Positions 46,356 through 58,540 are shown, counted from the first letter of the stretch. The stretch: 64,000 nucleotides of DNA from Boseongicola sp. (GCA_014075275.1 CP046179.1:753932-817931); one strand, 5' to 3'. Notes: a model not told the origin generated them from the letters alone. Made by a program: numbers and translations.

Positions 46356-47435
46356 ATGAAACCGATTACACAGGCGTATCGAGCGAAGATTGCCGGGTCA
46401 GAGCTTACTACTGATCCCGCGCAAGAAGCGCTGCTGCCTGAGCTGGACCGCATCGCGGTCACAGTGGCTGCTGTGCCGGAAAAGGGCAGCAGTCTTGGAT
46501 GGGTTTTTGCGAAGAAGGCCGAACCGATCAAGGGGCTATATCTTTGGGGCGGAGTCGGTCGCGGGAAATCCATGATGATGGATTTGTTCTATGACGCAGC
46601 AAAGATAAAACGCAGCCGTCGGATACATTTCCATGCTTTCATGCAAGAGGTTCAGGCGGCTCTGCATGTTGCGCGCCAAACCGGTGTGGATGACGCGATC
46701 AAACCGGTCGCGGACGATATGGCCGACGGTGTGAGGCTTTTGTGTCTTGATGAAATGCAAATCACCGATATCGCCGATGCCATGATCGTTGGCCGCCTTT
46801 TTGAACGTATGTTTGAGCGCGGTGTGACAGTCGTAACGACGTCAAACCGTGTGCCGGACGATCTATACAAAGACGGCCTAAACAGGGCACTTTTTCTGCC
46901 GTTCATAGATACTATCAAAGAGCGCATGAACGTGTTGCAACTGATATCTCCAAAGGACTATCGTCAGGACCGGCTGGAAGGTGAGCAGGTCTATTTTTAT
47001 CCTGTTAATTCAGGGTCACGGGCATCGGTCGATGCGATGTGGAAAGATTTGAGCGGGGGACAGTCGCAGGAGTTGGTCTTGTCCGTCAATGGCCGTAAAG
47101 TCTCGGTGCCGACGTATGCTAACGGGGTCGCCCGGGTGCAATTTCACGATCTTTGCGGACAACCATTGGGACCGGCAGATTATCTGGCCCTTGCCGAAGC
47201 AGTGAAAGTTCTAATTCTGGAAGACATTCCGAGATTGGGGTCAGAAAACTATAATCAGGCGCGCCGTTTCGTGACCCTTGTTGACGCTCTCTACGAAGCA
47301 AAGGTTCGCTTGATTGCCACCGCCGCCGATGTGCCGGAACATCTTTACATCGAAGGCGAAGGCAGTTTTGAGTTTGAACGCACCGCCAGCCGTCTGCGAG
47401 AAATGCAGTCTGCGGATTGGGCCTCAGACAGATAA
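46356..47435 (+). CDS. zapE: Cell division ATPase ZapE (AFG1 family)
   Basis: A protein of 359 residues (or 365 from an in-frame ATG at 46338). Walker A is LWGGVGRGKSMMMDLF, Walker B LLCLDEMQITDIADAMI, followed by the family's VVTTSNRVPDDLYKDGLNR. ZapE interacts with FtsZ and its mitochondrial relative AFG1/LACE1 helps turnover of membrane proteins. It follows the monooxygenase closely. Confidence 0.93.
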   Translation: MKPITQAYRAKIAGSELTTDPAQEALLPELDRIAVTVAAVPEKGSSLGWVFAKKAEPIKGLYLWGGVGRGKSMMMDLFYDAAKIKRSRRIHFHAFMQEVQAALHVARQTGVDDAIKPVADDMADGVRLLCLDEMQITDIADAMIVGRLFERMFERGVTVVTTSNRVPDDLYKDGLNRALFLPFIDTIKERMNVLQLISPKDYRQDRLEGEQVYFYPVNSGSRASVDAMWKDLSGGQSQELVLSVNGRKVSVPTYANGVARVQFHDLCGQPLGPADYLALAEAVKVLILEDIPRLGSENYNQARRFVTLVDALYEAKVRLIATAADVPEHLYIEGEGSFEFERTASRLREMQSADWASDR

Positions 47436-47436
47436 T

Positions 47437-47492
47437 CTTTCTTTTTGGCGGAAATACTCCGGGGAGCGCGAAAGCGCGGGGGCAGCGCCCCA
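47437..47492 (-). repeat. Extragenic GGAGTATTT repeat, copy C (inverted)
   Basis: On the minus strand: GGGGCGCTGCCCC hairpin, GCGCTTTCGCGC hairpin, then CCCCGGAGTATTTCCGCCAA and AAAGAAAG. It begins 2 bp after the zapE stop and repeats the core of copies A and B in opposite orientation. The hairpin with flanking T-run on the plus strand may also help terminate transcription. Confidence 0.65.
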
Positions 47493-47546
47493 AGTCGCGC
47501 CAACATCAGTTGGCGCACACGTCGACGCCGTCAGGCGGCGAAACCT

Positions 47547-48293
47547 TTAGGCTGAACCTAGGGCCGTGATGATCCCACCGAAATCGGCAGCTTTGAGCGA
47601 TGCGCCTCCGACCAGAGCCCCATCAACGTTGGAAACGGCAAAAATTTCAGTCGCGTTGGACGGCTTCACGGACCCGCCATAAAGTATGCGCATGCCTTCG
47701 CCTTCTGATCCAAAGCGCGCCATCAGGCGGCGGCGGATGTCATCGTGGACCGCGCCGATCTCTTCCAGCGTCGGCACTTTGCCGGTGCCAATCGCCCAGA
47801 CAGGCTCGTAGGCAACAACCGTGTTGGCTGCGGTCGCGCCATTGGGAAGCGAGCCTTGCAACTGGCCGCCCACGATATCAAGGGTCTGGCCGGCTTCGCG
47901 TTCTTCCAGTGTCTCGCCGATGCAAATTACGGCGGTCAATCCTGCGCGCCAGGCGGCCTCGGATTTCGCGCGGATGATATCGTCAGTTTCGCGGTGATCA
48001 GCGCGGCGCTCAGAATGACCGGTAATGACATAGGTTCCGCCTGCCTCGGCAATCATTTCGGCTGAAACATCACCAGTGTGTGCGCCGGTCGCATTGGCGT
48101 GGCAGTCCTGACCGCCCGCAGCGATGGCACTGCCTTTTGCAGCACTGGCCAAACGGTCAAGCAGCGTTGTCGGCGGGCAGATCAGGACGTCGCAATTTGG
48201 GGCCGGGTGCGAGGCCATTAGGGCCTCTATCTCGGACAGGCTGGCGCCGGTTCCGTTCATTTTCCAATTGCCAGCTGCAAGTTTCCGACGCAT
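47547..48293 (-). CDS. tpiA: Triosephosphate isomerase
   Basis: A 248-residue TIM. Catalytic Lys is in AAGNWKMNG, His in [10 protein letters not shown], Glu in [15 protein letters not shown], and the phosphate loop GGSVKPSN is present. Start [11 protein letters not shown] at 48293; an in-frame upstream extension of 23 codons is unlikely. It interconverts dihydroxyacetone phosphate and glyceraldehyde 3-phosphate. Confidence 0.97.
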   Translation of the reverse strand: MRRKLAAGNWKMNGTGASLSEIEALMASHPAPNCDVLICPPTTLLDRLASAAKGSAIAAGGQDCHANATGAHTGDVSAEMIAEAGGTYVITGHSERRADHRETDDIIRAKSEAAWRAGLTAVICIGETLEEREAGQTLDIVGGQLQGSLPNGATAANTVVAYEPVWAIGTGKVPTLEEIGAVHDDIRRRLMARFGSEGEGMRILYGGSVKPSNATEIFAVSNVDGALVGGASLKAADFGGIITALGSA

Positions 48294-48345
48294 CGATAAG
48301 CCTCCCTGAATGGTCGGTTCGACATCGGCCATCAAATGGTTAAGG

Positions 48346-48735
48346 TCAAGCCTTCGCGACACTTTCGCGTTCGGCTGTCAGATCATCGATATCTTTGAAC
48401 TTGATCGATTCCCCGCATCCGCAAGCGTCTTCGACATTCGGATTGCGAAATTTGAAACCGGATTCAAGTAAAGCGACTTCATAGTCGATCTCGGTCCCGA
48501 ACAAGAACATCTGGGCTATTGGGGCGATCATCACACGCGCACCGTCTTGCTCGACGACTTCATCCATCGGATCGATATCCGAGGCATAATCCATAGTATA
48601 TTCCATACCCGCGCAGCCGCCCTTCTTGACGCCAATACGCAGGCCCTGATGACCGTCACGGTTCATCAGTTTCGCGATTTGTTTGATCGCGGCTGGCGTC
48701 ATGGAGACGGCTTGTTTTCCGGGTATGCCAAACAT
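48346..48735 (-). CDS. Fe-S cluster assembly carrier, IscA/SufA (HesB) family
   Basis: A 129-residue A-type carrier. The three conserved Cys are in [10 protein letters not shown] and DACGCGESI. The start [16 protein letters not shown] at 48735. It is about 20 residues longer at the C terminus than E. coli IscA. The adjacent DUF59 gene suggests a small piece of a SUF-type set; the rest of suf is not in the window. Confidence 0.9.
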   Translation of the reverse strand: MFGIPGKQAVSMTPAAIKQIAKLMNRDGHQGLRIGVKKGGCAGMEYTMDYASDIDPMDEVVEQDGARVMIAPIAQMFLFGTEIDYEVALLESGFKFRNPNVEDACGCGESIKFKDIDDLTAERESVAKA

Positions 48736-48798
48736 GTTTTTGTCTCGGTTACTTCGCGTGTTGAAAGATAGGTCCTATTTCAGTCCTATCCAAGGGGA

Positions 48799-49170
48799 TC
48801 ACATGAACCCAAGTTCCAGCCGTGCTTCATCAGACATCATTTCCATGCCCCAGGGTGGTTCCCACGTCAGTTCGACGTCGACTTTTTGCACGCCCGGCAG
48901 AGGCTCGATTGCTTCGGCCACCCAGCCCGGCATTTCGCCGGCAACGGGGCATCCGGGCGCGGTTAGGGTCATGATCACGTTGACCGCGCCTTCGTCGGCG
49001 ATGTCGATTGTATAGATCAGGCCAAGGTCGAAGATATTCACAGGAATTTCAGGATCATAGACAGACCGGCAGGCTTCCACAATAGCTTCATGCAGAGGAT
49101 GTTCGGTTGTGGAGGGCCGTATTAGCGGCGTGCCTTCCAGATGTTCGGTTGTTGTCATGGTCGTGTCCAT
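48799..49170 (-). CDS. DUF59/SufT-like Fe-S assembly protein
   Basis: A 123-residue MIP18/DUF59-family protein: VYDPEIPVNIFDLGLIYTID, then the TLTAPGCPVAGEMP loop carrying the conserved Cys, and VELTWEPPWGMEMMSDEAR, typical of the SUF-associated form SufT/YitW. It likely helps maturation of Fe-S proteins. It precedes the A-type carrier by 63 bp on the same strand. An in-frame ATG at 49158 is an alternative start. Confidence 0.9.
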   Translation of the reverse strand: MDTTMTTTEHLEGTPLIRPSTTEHPLHEAIVEACRSVYDPEIPVNIFDLGLIYTIDIADEGAVNVIMTLTAPGCPVAGEMPGWVAEAIEPLPGVQKVDVELTWEPPWGMEMMSDEARLELGFM

Positions 49171-49301
49171 TATCCCATTCTTGAGTCTTTATATAGGGAA
49201 TGGCGTATACCGGGTAAAGACGCAGGGTCGCGACATTTCCGCAGATGTGCTTCGACATTGTTGCAAGGAAAGATCTTTTCGGCATGAAGGTTTGTGCGTA
49301 A

Positions 49302-51409
<2,108 letters not shown>

Positions 51410-51426
51410 CGCGATGCGTTTGCGTC

Positions 51427-51936
51427 TTAGGCCCGCACGGGCGGCGTATCATCCACCCAACGCACGAACCGATGCTGGACTGGAGCGGCGTTAATGAGGG
51501 CAGGTTCGCGAATTCCATTGGCGTGCATCGCTACACGGTCACGCAGACGAGGCGCCTTTTGGCGAACAGCCTGGCCGTGCATGATCTTGCTGAACAGGAC
51601 ACCATACCCAACGACGATAACTGCCGTCAAAAGAGGTGATGCCAGAATGATGGCTCCGGCTTCTGGGAACAGATACACAAAAATCGAAACGGCAAATCGA
51701 GAAACGGCCACTGCATCGATCATGAACCTAAAAGTTGGCATAAAGATACAAACGAGTAGGGTTACCGGAGCGATGACGGCTGCATAAATCAGACCAGTAT
51801 ACAGCGCGATTGGCAGGCCATTTATAACTGCGTCATTTCTTGCATAGAAAATGAAACCCGCAAGAAATGCCAGAATGGTCACAAATGCCAAACGGCGTCG
51901 TTCAAGATATATTGCGCGCCATAGGCCCGGAATCAT
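51427..51936 (-). CDS. Membrane protein of unknown function (169 aa)
   Basis: Three to four hydrophobic segments (FVTILAFLAGFIFYA, LYTGLIYAAVIAPVTLL, AIILASPLLTAVIVVGYGVL) and a polar C terminus. Start MIPGLWRAIYLERRR at 51936 has GGGGAG 8 nt upstream. Both this and the next gene begin with a basic patch followed by a membrane helix. Function unknown. Confidence 0.6.
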   Translation of the reverse strand: MIPGLWRAIYLERRRLAFVTILAFLAGFIFYARNDAVINGLPIALYTGLIYAAVIAPVTLLVCIFMPTFRFMIDAVAVSRFAVSIFVYLFPEAGAIILASPLLTAVIVVGYGVLFSKIMHGQAVRQKAPRLRDRVAMHANGIREPALINAAPVQHRFVRWVDDTPPVRA

Positions 51937-52181
51937 GCGTAGTCTCCCCAGACTAGCGCCCCCCAAGGCCCTCGCTAGTGTCGAACTAAGGTGAAAGTTA
52001 GACGATCTCGTAAATATTTCCACAACAAGAACAATTATCCACGGAAAGCGGCGTCGTTTCGCCGATAGCGTGCATGCAACACCTGAATCGCTGGTGTTAA
52101 TACTGAATCACAGAATTCTTGAATGACGCCTTGCCCCGAGAGGTTCTGGGGTTCACACTGGTCACGCTTTTTGTAAAGACG

Positions 52182-52209
52182 CTTGAAGGACTGTTAAAGG
52201 TCCCCAAAT
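52182..52209 (+). promoter_or_regulatory. Heat-shock (sigma-32/RpoH) type promoter of lon
   Basis: CTTGAAG, 13 bp, CCCCAAAT matches the known sigma-32 consensus (CTTGAAA, 13-17 bp, CCCCAT-T) in both boxes and spacing. It ends 78 bp before the lon ATG. lon is a heat-shock gene in many proteobacteria, which agrees. Confidence 0.75.
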
Positions 52210-52287
52210 AAAGAGGCCGAGACAGGAGAGGGAACAGTGTTGCCGCATTGCGGGGCCGGGCCCTCTTGCCAGTAATAAGGAAACAGG

Positions 52288-54699
52288 ATGAACGCACCTT
52301 TCCCAAACTCTTTTCCGGTGCTGCCGCTGAGAGACATTGTGGTATTTCCCCACATGATTGTGCCGCTATTTGTAGGGCGCGAAAAGTCTGTGCACGCGCT
52401 GGAAGAAGTGATGAAAGACGACAAGCAAATATTGTTGTCTTCGCAAATTGATCCCGCTGTAGATGAACCGACGGCGGATGGCATTTTCCGAGTTGGAGTT
52501 CTGGCCAACGTTCTGCAATTGCTGAAGCTGCCCGATGGCACCGTAAAGGTGCTGGTCGAGGGCCGCTCGCGGGTGCAGATAACCGATTTTGTTGAAAACG
52601 CCCGTTTCTTCGAGGCGAACGCGCATTCGCTGGATGAAGAATTGGGTGATAGCGAAGCCGTGGCTGCTTTGGTTGGCTCGGTTGCCGAAGAGTTTGAACG
52701 CTACGCCAAAGTAAAGAAAAACATTCCCGAAGAAGCGCTGGGACAAGTTGCCGAGTCGCGCGAAGCCGCGAAACTGGCTGACCTTGTGTCCGGGCATCTG
52801 GGCGTCGAAGTGGATCAGAAGCAGAAACTGCTGGAGACGTTGGTTGTCGCTGAGCGTCTGGAAACGGTTTACGGCCTGATGCAGGGCGAGATGTCAGTTC
52901 TTCAGGTTGAAAAGAAGATCAAAACCTGCGTGAAGTCCCAAATGGAGCGGACACAGCGCGAGTATTATCTGAATGAGCAGATGAAGGCCATTCAGAAGGA
53001 ACTTGGTGATGGCGACGAGGGCGCCAACGAAGTTGCCGAGCTGGAAGAAAAGATTGCGGAAACCAAATTCTCGAAGGAAGCCCGTGAAAAGGCGGAAGGC
53101 GAGTTGAAAAAGCTGAAGTCGATGTCTCCGATGTCGGCCGAAGCGACGGTTGTGCGCAATTACCTGGACTGGATGCTGTCGATCCCTTGGGGAACGAAGA
53201 GCCGGGTGAAGAAAGACCTGGGCAAAGCCGAGAAGATCCTGGATGCCGATCACTATGGTCTGGAAAAGGTCAAGGAGCGGATCGTCGAGTATCTGGCGGT
53301 TCAGCAGCGGTCCAAGAAACTGAAGGGCCCGATCATGTGTCTGGTTGGCCCTCCGGGTGTTGGTAAAACCTCGCTTGGTAAGTCCGTTGCCAATGCAACC
53401 GGGCGCGAGTTTATCCGCATCAGCCTTGGGGGCGTGCGAGATGAAAGTGAAATTCGCGGTCACCGTCGAACTTATATCGGCTCCATGCCGGGTAAGATCA
53501 TTCAGGCGTTGAAGAAGGCGAAGACAACCAATCCGCTGATCCTGCTCGATGAGATTGACAAGATGGGTCAGGATTTCCGGGGCGATCCGGCATCGGCGAT
53601 GCTGGAGGTTTTGGACCCTGAGCAGAACTCGACCTTTGTGGACCACTATCTAGAGGTTGAATACGATCTGTCGAACGTGATGTTCCTGACCACTGCAAAC
53701 TCGTACAACATGCCGGGGCCGCTTTTGGACCGGATGGAAATCATTCCTCTGGCCGGTTACACCGAGGATGAAAAGCGCGAGATTGCGAAGCAGCACCTGA
53801 CATCAAAGCAGGTTAAGAACCACGGATTGAAGGCTTCGGAGTTCGAACTGACAGATGAAGCACTGAACGAGATAATCCGCACGTATACGCGGGAAGCTGG
53901 CGTTCGTAACCTTGAGCGCGAGATCGCTAAGCTGGCGCGGAAATCTGTGACCAAGATCGTTCGGAAGATGGAAGAGAAGGTCGTCATAACACCTGATAAT
54001 CTTGAAGAATTTCTGGGTGTCAAAAAGTTCCGCTATGGGCTTGCCGAGAAGGAAGATCAGATTGGCGTTGTAACCGGGCTTGCCTGGACGAGTGTCGGTG
54101 GTGATCTGCTGCAAATCGAAGCACTTCGGTTGCCTGGCAAGGGCCGGATGAAGACCACCGGTAAATTGGGCGATGTTATGAAGGAATCGATCGACGCGGC
54201 GTCGAGTTATGTTCGATCCATCTCACCGACCATAGGTGTGAAGCCACCAAAGTTCGACACGATGGATATTCATGTACATGTGCCGGATGGGGCGACGCCA
54301 AAAGACGGGCCGTCGGCTGGTTTGGCGATGGTGACTTCTATTGTTTCGGTGCTGACGCGAATTCCGGTGCGCAAAGACATTGCCATGACGGGCGAGGTTT
54401 CGTTGCGCGGCAATGCGATGCCGATCGGCGGCTTGAAAGAAAAACTGTTGGCTGCGCTGCGGGGCGGGATCAAGACTGTTTTGATCCCCGAAGAGAATGC
54501 CAAGGATCTGACCGAAATTCCCGATAACGTGAAGGACGGCATGGAGATCATTCCTGTCACCCATGTCAGTGAGGTCCTGAAACACGCTCTTGTGCGCCAG
54601 CCTGAAGCTATCGATTGGGACGAAGCCGCAGAAGAAGCGGCGGCTATTCAACGTGCCGAGGCACAGGCTGCACGGGACAGTGGCGCTATAGCGCACTAA
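52288..54699 (+). CDS. lon: ATP-dependent protease Lon
   Basis: An 803-residue protease. The N-terminal substrate-binding domain is at about residues 7-200 (PVLPLRDIVVFPHMIVPLFV), then a coiled region, the AAA+ module with Walker A GPPGVGKTSLGKS, Walker B ILLDEIDKMG, and the Ser-Lys protease with KDGPSAGLAM and GGLKEKLLAALR. Length is normal. It is driven by a heat-shock type promoter and ends with a strong terminator. Confidence 0.98.
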   Translation: MNAPFPNSFPVLPLRDIVVFPHMIVPLFVGREKSVHALEEVMKDDKQILLSSQIDPAVDEPTADGIFRVGVLANVLQLLKLPDGTVKVLVEGRSRVQITDFVENARFFEANAHSLDEELGDSEAVAALVGSVAEEFERYAKVKKNIPEEALGQVAESREAAKLADLVSGHLGVEVDQKQKLLETLVVAERLETVYGLMQGEMSVLQVEKKIKTCVKSQMERTQREYYLNEQMKAIQKELGDGDEGANEVAELEEKIAETKFSKEAREKAEGELKKLKSMSPMSAEATVVRNYLDWMLSIPWGTKSRVKKDLGKAEKILDADHYGLEKVKERIVEYLAVQQRSKKLKGPIMCLVGPPGVGKTSLGKSVANATGREFIRISLGGVRDESEIRGHRRTYIGSMPGKIIQALKKAKTTNPLILLDEIDKMGQDFRGDPASAMLEVLDPEQNSTFVDHYLEVEYDLSNVMFLTTANSYNMPGPLLDRMEIIPLAGYTEDEKREIAKQHLTSKQVKNHGLKASEFELTDEALNEIIRTYTREAGVRNLEREIAKLARKSVTKIVRKMEEKVVITPDNLEEFLGVKKFRYGLAEKEDQIGVVTGLAWTSVGGDLLQIEALRLPGKGRMKTTGKLGDVMKESIDAASSYVRSISPTIGVKPPKFDTMDIHVHVPDGATPKDGPSAGLAMVTSIVSVLTRIPVRKDIAMTGEVSLRGNAMPIGGLKEKLLAALRGGIKTVLIPEENAKDLTEIPDNVKDGMEIIPVTHVSEVLKHALVRQPEAIDWDEAAEEAAAIQRAEAQAARDSGAIAH

Positions 54700-54717
54700 A
54701 CTTTTAGAACCGATATG

Positions 54718-54752
54718 CAAAGCGGCGCGCTCCAAATGGGCGCGCCGTTTTG
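54718..54752 (+). terminator. Rho-independent terminator of lon
   Basis: CGGCGCGC / GCGCGCCG form an 8-bp stem with a 9-nt loop, extended by CAAA/TTTTG pairs, and the 3' side is T-rich. It starts 19 bp after the lon stop. Confidence 0.88.
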
Positions 54753-54832
54753 CGTCTTTGTTTCAAAGGTTGTGGGATCGTATGGCGCGCGGTAGGCAAG
54801 CGGCGTTCTTCCACGCCATTAGGGTCGACTCC

Positions 54833-55435
54833 ATGAAGGTTCAGTTAAGCGAAAAGACGCGTTTGGCGTTGCCGGAGCTTCTGGTAATGCGTCACGGAGA
54901 AACCGAATGGAACGTGCAGGGACGTTGGCAGGGGCAATTGGATTCGCCGCTGACCGCGCTTGGACGAAAGCAGGCTGGCGATCAGGGCGAATTACTGCGC
55001 TTGGCCGGAGTAACGGCAGAAAGTCACGCATTCATATGTTCGCCGCAGCTTCGCGCGATGAAAACGGCCGAAATAGCGTTGTCCGGAGTAAATGCTGTCG
55101 CGGCCGTGGATGACAGACTCGCGGAGATCGACGTAGGCGAATGGACTGGGCAAAAACGCGATCATCTTCGTGCGGCAAACCCAACCCATGACACCGCCAA
55201 TTGGCTGGAGCTCTATGCTGCGGCTCCGGGAGGCGAGACGTTTGATTCAATTTGGGCACGTGTTGTTGCTGTTCTTGAGATTATCACCGGTCCAACCGTC
55301 ATTATCAGCCACGGAGTGACCACCCGATTCCTGCGGGCGGCGGCCTTAGGACAGGGCTTGGACGCGGCTGCAGACATGCCCGGCGGACAGGGTGTCATAC
55401 ACGTTATCAGAAATGGTTATCAAAGTCAGCTTTGA
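54833..55435 (+). CDS. Histidine phosphatase family protein (phosphoglycerate mutase-like)
   Basis: A 200-residue protein. The catalytic RHG motif is in LVMRHGETEWNVQGRWQGQL, with the second His in TVIISHGVTTRF and Glu in EIDVGEWTG. The family includes cofactor-dependent phosphoglycerate mutases and many small phosphatases; size and sequence fit the latter. Start at 54833 is preceded by AGGG; in-frame starts at 54758 and 54782 lie too close to the lon terminator. Confidence 0.88.
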   Translation: MKVQLSEKTRLALPELLVMRHGETEWNVQGRWQGQLDSPLTALGRKQAGDQGELLRLAGVTAESHAFICSPQLRAMKTAEIALSGVNAVAAVDDRLAEIDVGEWTGQKRDHLRAANPTHDTANWLELYAAAPGGETFDSIWARVVAVLEIITGPTVIISHGVTTRFLRAAALGQGLDAAADMPGGQGVIHVIRNGYQSQL

Positions 55436-55479
55436 AGGCTTGCAACCGGGTGGCATTTGGCGCTAAAGAACCGGCGATC

Positions 55480-55555
<76 letters not shown>

Positions 55556-55561
55556 TTCCCT

Positions 55562-57781
55562 TTAGTTCCACGGCAAAAATTCCGGCTTGAGTGCTGACAG
55601 AGGATTGGCCTTGTCGTCACTCCACGGCGGTTGCCGATCTGCGGATTGCCTGGTCCAACGGGGATCGTCGTGGAGATAGGTCGTAGCCGCGTCCGCTCGT
55701 GTCATGGCCAAAACGACGCTTGGGCGGAACCCGGGATCGTCAGAAGCGCCTGCACCCTGCACCTGTAACCACGTTTTGAGGCCTAGACTGGAGGCGATAC
55801 GGGTCAGTGGCGGTGCGAGGTCGTAGTAACGGTTGGAGATATGGAAGATGACAATGCCATCGTCGGACAACCGATTTGCGTAGATTTCGACCGCTTCTTT
55901 TGTGGTCAAATGCATGGGCACCGAATTGGATGAGAAGGCGTCAATAACGAGAACATCGAATCTGGCATTGAATTGAGCTTCCAGCACCACGCGTGCATCG
56001 CCGATGTGCGTTGGCGCATTTTTTGCACATTTAGACATGAACGTGAATAGGGCAGGGTTGCGGGCAACCTGGTCGACCATCTTGTCTATCTCATAGAATT
56101 GCCAGTCTTGTCCGGGCCTTCCGTAACAAGCCAATGAACCAACGCCGAGGCCGACGATCCCGATGGAAGTGGCGCGGGTTCCCAGATCTGATGCCATAAT
56201 CTGACCCATCGGTCCGGCGGGATGGTAGTAGCTGGATGGCGTCGGTTGGTCAGCAGTCAGTTGGTCCAGTCGTTGGGCACCGTGAACCGTGGTGCCGTTG
56301 GAATAATAACGCGCGCCGTCTTGATCCAGAACCCGGTGAAGGCCAAAAAAGCTTCGGTCTCGAAATAATTGATCGTCCGGACCCATAAGCATTGGCGGCA
56401 ATAAAAGTGCCACCAGTGCGACGCCGCCCGCCGTAAGGTTGGGCTTAAAGAGCCATAAGCAAAGCGTTGCTGGAACTGCCAAGGCGAATATTCGAGGTGC
56501 CGTGGCATCAGGTCCAAGGGATTGAAGTATGAATATAAGCGCGGCCCCGGCGAGCAATCCGACCGCTGCAGCCTTGAGTAGCGGGCTAGGCGTAAAGTCC
56601 AAGCTACGCCGAAACATCAGCAGCAAAGCTACGGCTAATGTGAGAACCCCTTCGTAGAGTCCGGAAAACAAAACTGGGGCGACGATTGAGTTGAACAGTC
56701 CACCCAATGCGCCGCCGACAGACATGATGACATAGAACAGCGTGAGGTGCTCGGCGGCTGGTCGCAGTTCGTATAGCGTACGGTGCGCCCAAAGTGTGAT
56801 GAAGAAGAACGCTGCCAGAAGTATCGCCATGTGCGCCAGGCTGAAATGCGGCCCTAGCACACCGAGAAACAGAGCTGTGGCGGCAGTAACGGAAAGCAGC
56901 GAGGCGCGCTTGAGCCAACGTAGCTGGAAAATTGTGTTGTTGGTGAATGTCAGAACAAAGGTCAGCAGAAACATTGCCAGTGGCAGAACCCAAACCAGGG
57001 GCAAAGCGCCAATGTCGGTACTGATTTTCGAGGTGACCGCCAGCATCAACGAGGAAGGCACAAACGCTAGGGATGCCCATAAAGCGATTGTCTTTGCGTC
57101 CAGCGAAGCCAATTCTTTGAGATCAGTGGCCTTTGTCAGAAGGCCCTTGCCCTTGATGGCCAAAACTCCGCTGCCTAGAAGTCCAGCGCCCAACAAAACA
57201 AAGCCGCCTGCGAAAGACATCGAAATTGCGCTGGCACCAAGAAGTGGTTCGGCAGCAAGTGGAAATGCCAATAGCGCAGTCAGTGACCCCAGATTTGACG
57301 CCCCATACAGGAAGTAGGGGTCGTCTGCCGAGGGGCCGCCACTGTGGCGATACCACGACTGAATGAGTGGGGCGTTTGCAGATAAAAGGGCGAAAGGCAC
57401 GCCAATACCCAAGGCAAACAATCCTAGCGTTTGAATGGCCACGCCACCCCCGCCATCAAGCGTCCAGCCTTGCGGCAACTCTGGTGGCAAGAAAGCCAGA
57501 GCAATTGCCCAAAGCACTATATGAAGTCCTACCTGTAAGGGAATAGCTAGAAACTTAGTCGACAGGTGCGCGTAGAGGTAACCGCCGATCAGAACGCTTT
57601 GAAAGAATAGCATTGCTGTCGTCCAAACAGCCGGTGCGCCGCCGATGACTGGTAGAGCTATCTTGGCAAATAATGGCTGCACAAAAAACAGTAACGACGC
57701 ACTGAGGAAAATCGTCAGTGTGAAGACAACAGGAGCAAGCCGAGTTGGCTTGCCGGTGGTGAAATCTGTGGCGACCGACAT
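55562..57781 (-). CDS. Membrane-bound spermidine synthase-like protein
   Basis: A 739-residue fusion. The first about 480 residues hold about a dozen membrane helices (TLTIFLSASLLFFVQPLFAK, LFALGIGVPFALLSANAP, AILLAAFFFITLWAHR). The soluble C-terminal part is an AdoMet Rossmann domain like spermidine synthase: IGIVGLGVGSLACYG (motif I), FDVLVIDAFSSNSVPMHL and TKEAVEIYANRLSDDG. The architecture matches the fused MFS/spermidine synthase proteins; whether they make polyamines is not settled. Start at 57781 gives MSVATDFTTGK; the earlier in-frame start at 57823 lacks support. Confidence 0.85.
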   Translation of the reverse strand: MSVATDFTTGKPTRLAPVVFTLTIFLSASLLFFVQPLFAKIALPVIGGAPAVWTTAMLFFQSVLIGGYLYAHLSTKFLAIPLQVGLHIVLWAIALAFLPPELPQGWTLDGGGGVAIQTLGLFALGIGVPFALLSANAPLIQSWYRHSGGPSADDPYFLYGASNLGSLTALLAFPLAAEPLLGASAISMSFAGGFVLLGAGLLGSGVLAIKGKGLLTKATDLKELASLDAKTIALWASLAFVPSSLMLAVTSKISTDIGALPLVWVLPLAMFLLTFVLTFTNNTIFQLRWLKRASLLSVTAATALFLGVLGPHFSLAHMAILLAAFFFITLWAHRTLYELRPAAEHLTLFYVIMSVGGALGGLFNSIVAPVLFSGLYEGVLTLAVALLLMFRRSLDFTPSPLLKAAAVGLLAGAALIFILQSLGPDATAPRIFALAVPATLCLWLFKPNLTAGGVALVALLLPPMLMGPDDQLFRDRSFFGLHRVLDQDGARYYSNGTTVHGAQRLDQLTADQPTPSSYYHPAGPMGQIMASDLGTRATSIGIVGLGVGSLACYGRPGQDWQFYEIDKMVDQVARNPALFTFMSKCAKNAPTHIGDARVVLEAQFNARFDVLVIDAFSSNSVPMHLTTKEAVEIYANRLSDDGIVIFHISNRYYDLAPPLTRIASSLGLKTWLQVQGAGASDDPGFRPSVVLAMTRADAATTYLHDDPRWTRQSADRQPPWSDDKANPLSALKPEFLPWN

Positions 57782-57922
57782 AGAGACCCAATGGATTACT
57801 GTTTCGCAATCCGGAAAAACCACTCAAATATGGTTCCTTTAAGGCGGTTCTTGGGGCTTTCCTTTGGCAAATAAAGGAGAATTTTGAACTGCAAACTGTG
57901 CAGTTTGTTGGGTGGTTTCGCT

Positions 57923-58540
57923 TTAACGCTTGCGTGCAACGACGAAACGGCTGGGAGCAGACGGCGGGTAAAGACCTGTTTCTATAATTTCGAAACCGGC
58001 TTTCTTCACAGCCGCGTCGTAGTCCTCGACAGTCAAAAAACCGACGAATGGGGCTTTGTCAACCAACTGCATCGCGGCGACCACGGGGCGCAAATACCAC
58101 TTTTTGCCAAGGCAGGGGGTCTTGGTTATGAACAATCCGCCAGGTCGGATTAGGTCTCGGGCCCTAAGAAATGCGACATCCAGGTCTTTGACCAGATGAT
58201 AGATATTAAAGCCAAGAACTGCGTCGAATGTTTCACGTTCCATTTCGGACGCGAAGACGTCAGAAACTTTGAAGGACAGTCCTTCTACTGGCGTGGACTC
58301 GAGCTTTTCATTGGCTATTTTCAGCATGCCGGGTGAGATGTCTGCTCCAACATAGCTATGAACGCCGCCGGCTTGAATGAGGGCAGTTGAACCCGTGCCA
58401 CATCCGACTTCAAGAACGTTGTCGTTGCTATTCAGATGCGCGCGAACCCGTTCCATTGTCGTGTCATAGGCTGCTTGATCGGAGATGCGGCTGAGCGCGT
58501 ATTTGGGTGCGGTTTTGTCCCAGAAACTGGCGGCGGTCAT
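57923..58540 (-). CDS. Class I SAM-dependent methyltransferase
   Basis: A 205-residue methyltransferase. Motif I VLEVGCGTGSTALI, motif II FDAVLGFNIYHLV and post-motif LIRPGGLFITKTP show the fold. Start MTAASFWDKTAPKYA at 58540 follows AAAGGA. Divergent from the split LysR gene with 85 bp between starts, a layout that suggests it was the LysR target before the disruption. Confidence 0.88.
   Translation of the reverse strand: MTAASFWDKTAPKYALSRISDQAAYDTTMERVRAHLNSNDNVLEVGCGTGSTALIQAGGVHSYVGADISPGMLKIANEKLESTPVEGLSFKVSDVFASEMERETFDAVLGFNIYHLVKDLDVAFLRARDLIRPGGLFITKTPCLGKKWYLRPVVAAMQLVDKAPFVGFLTVEDYDAAVKKAGFEIIETGLYPPSAPSRFVVARKR

Noticed and set aside
52118-52140. Second heat-shock-like pair CTTGAAT / CCCCGAG before lon
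   Set aside because: Spacing is only 9 bp; the pair at 52182-52209 has a correct spacing of 13 bp.
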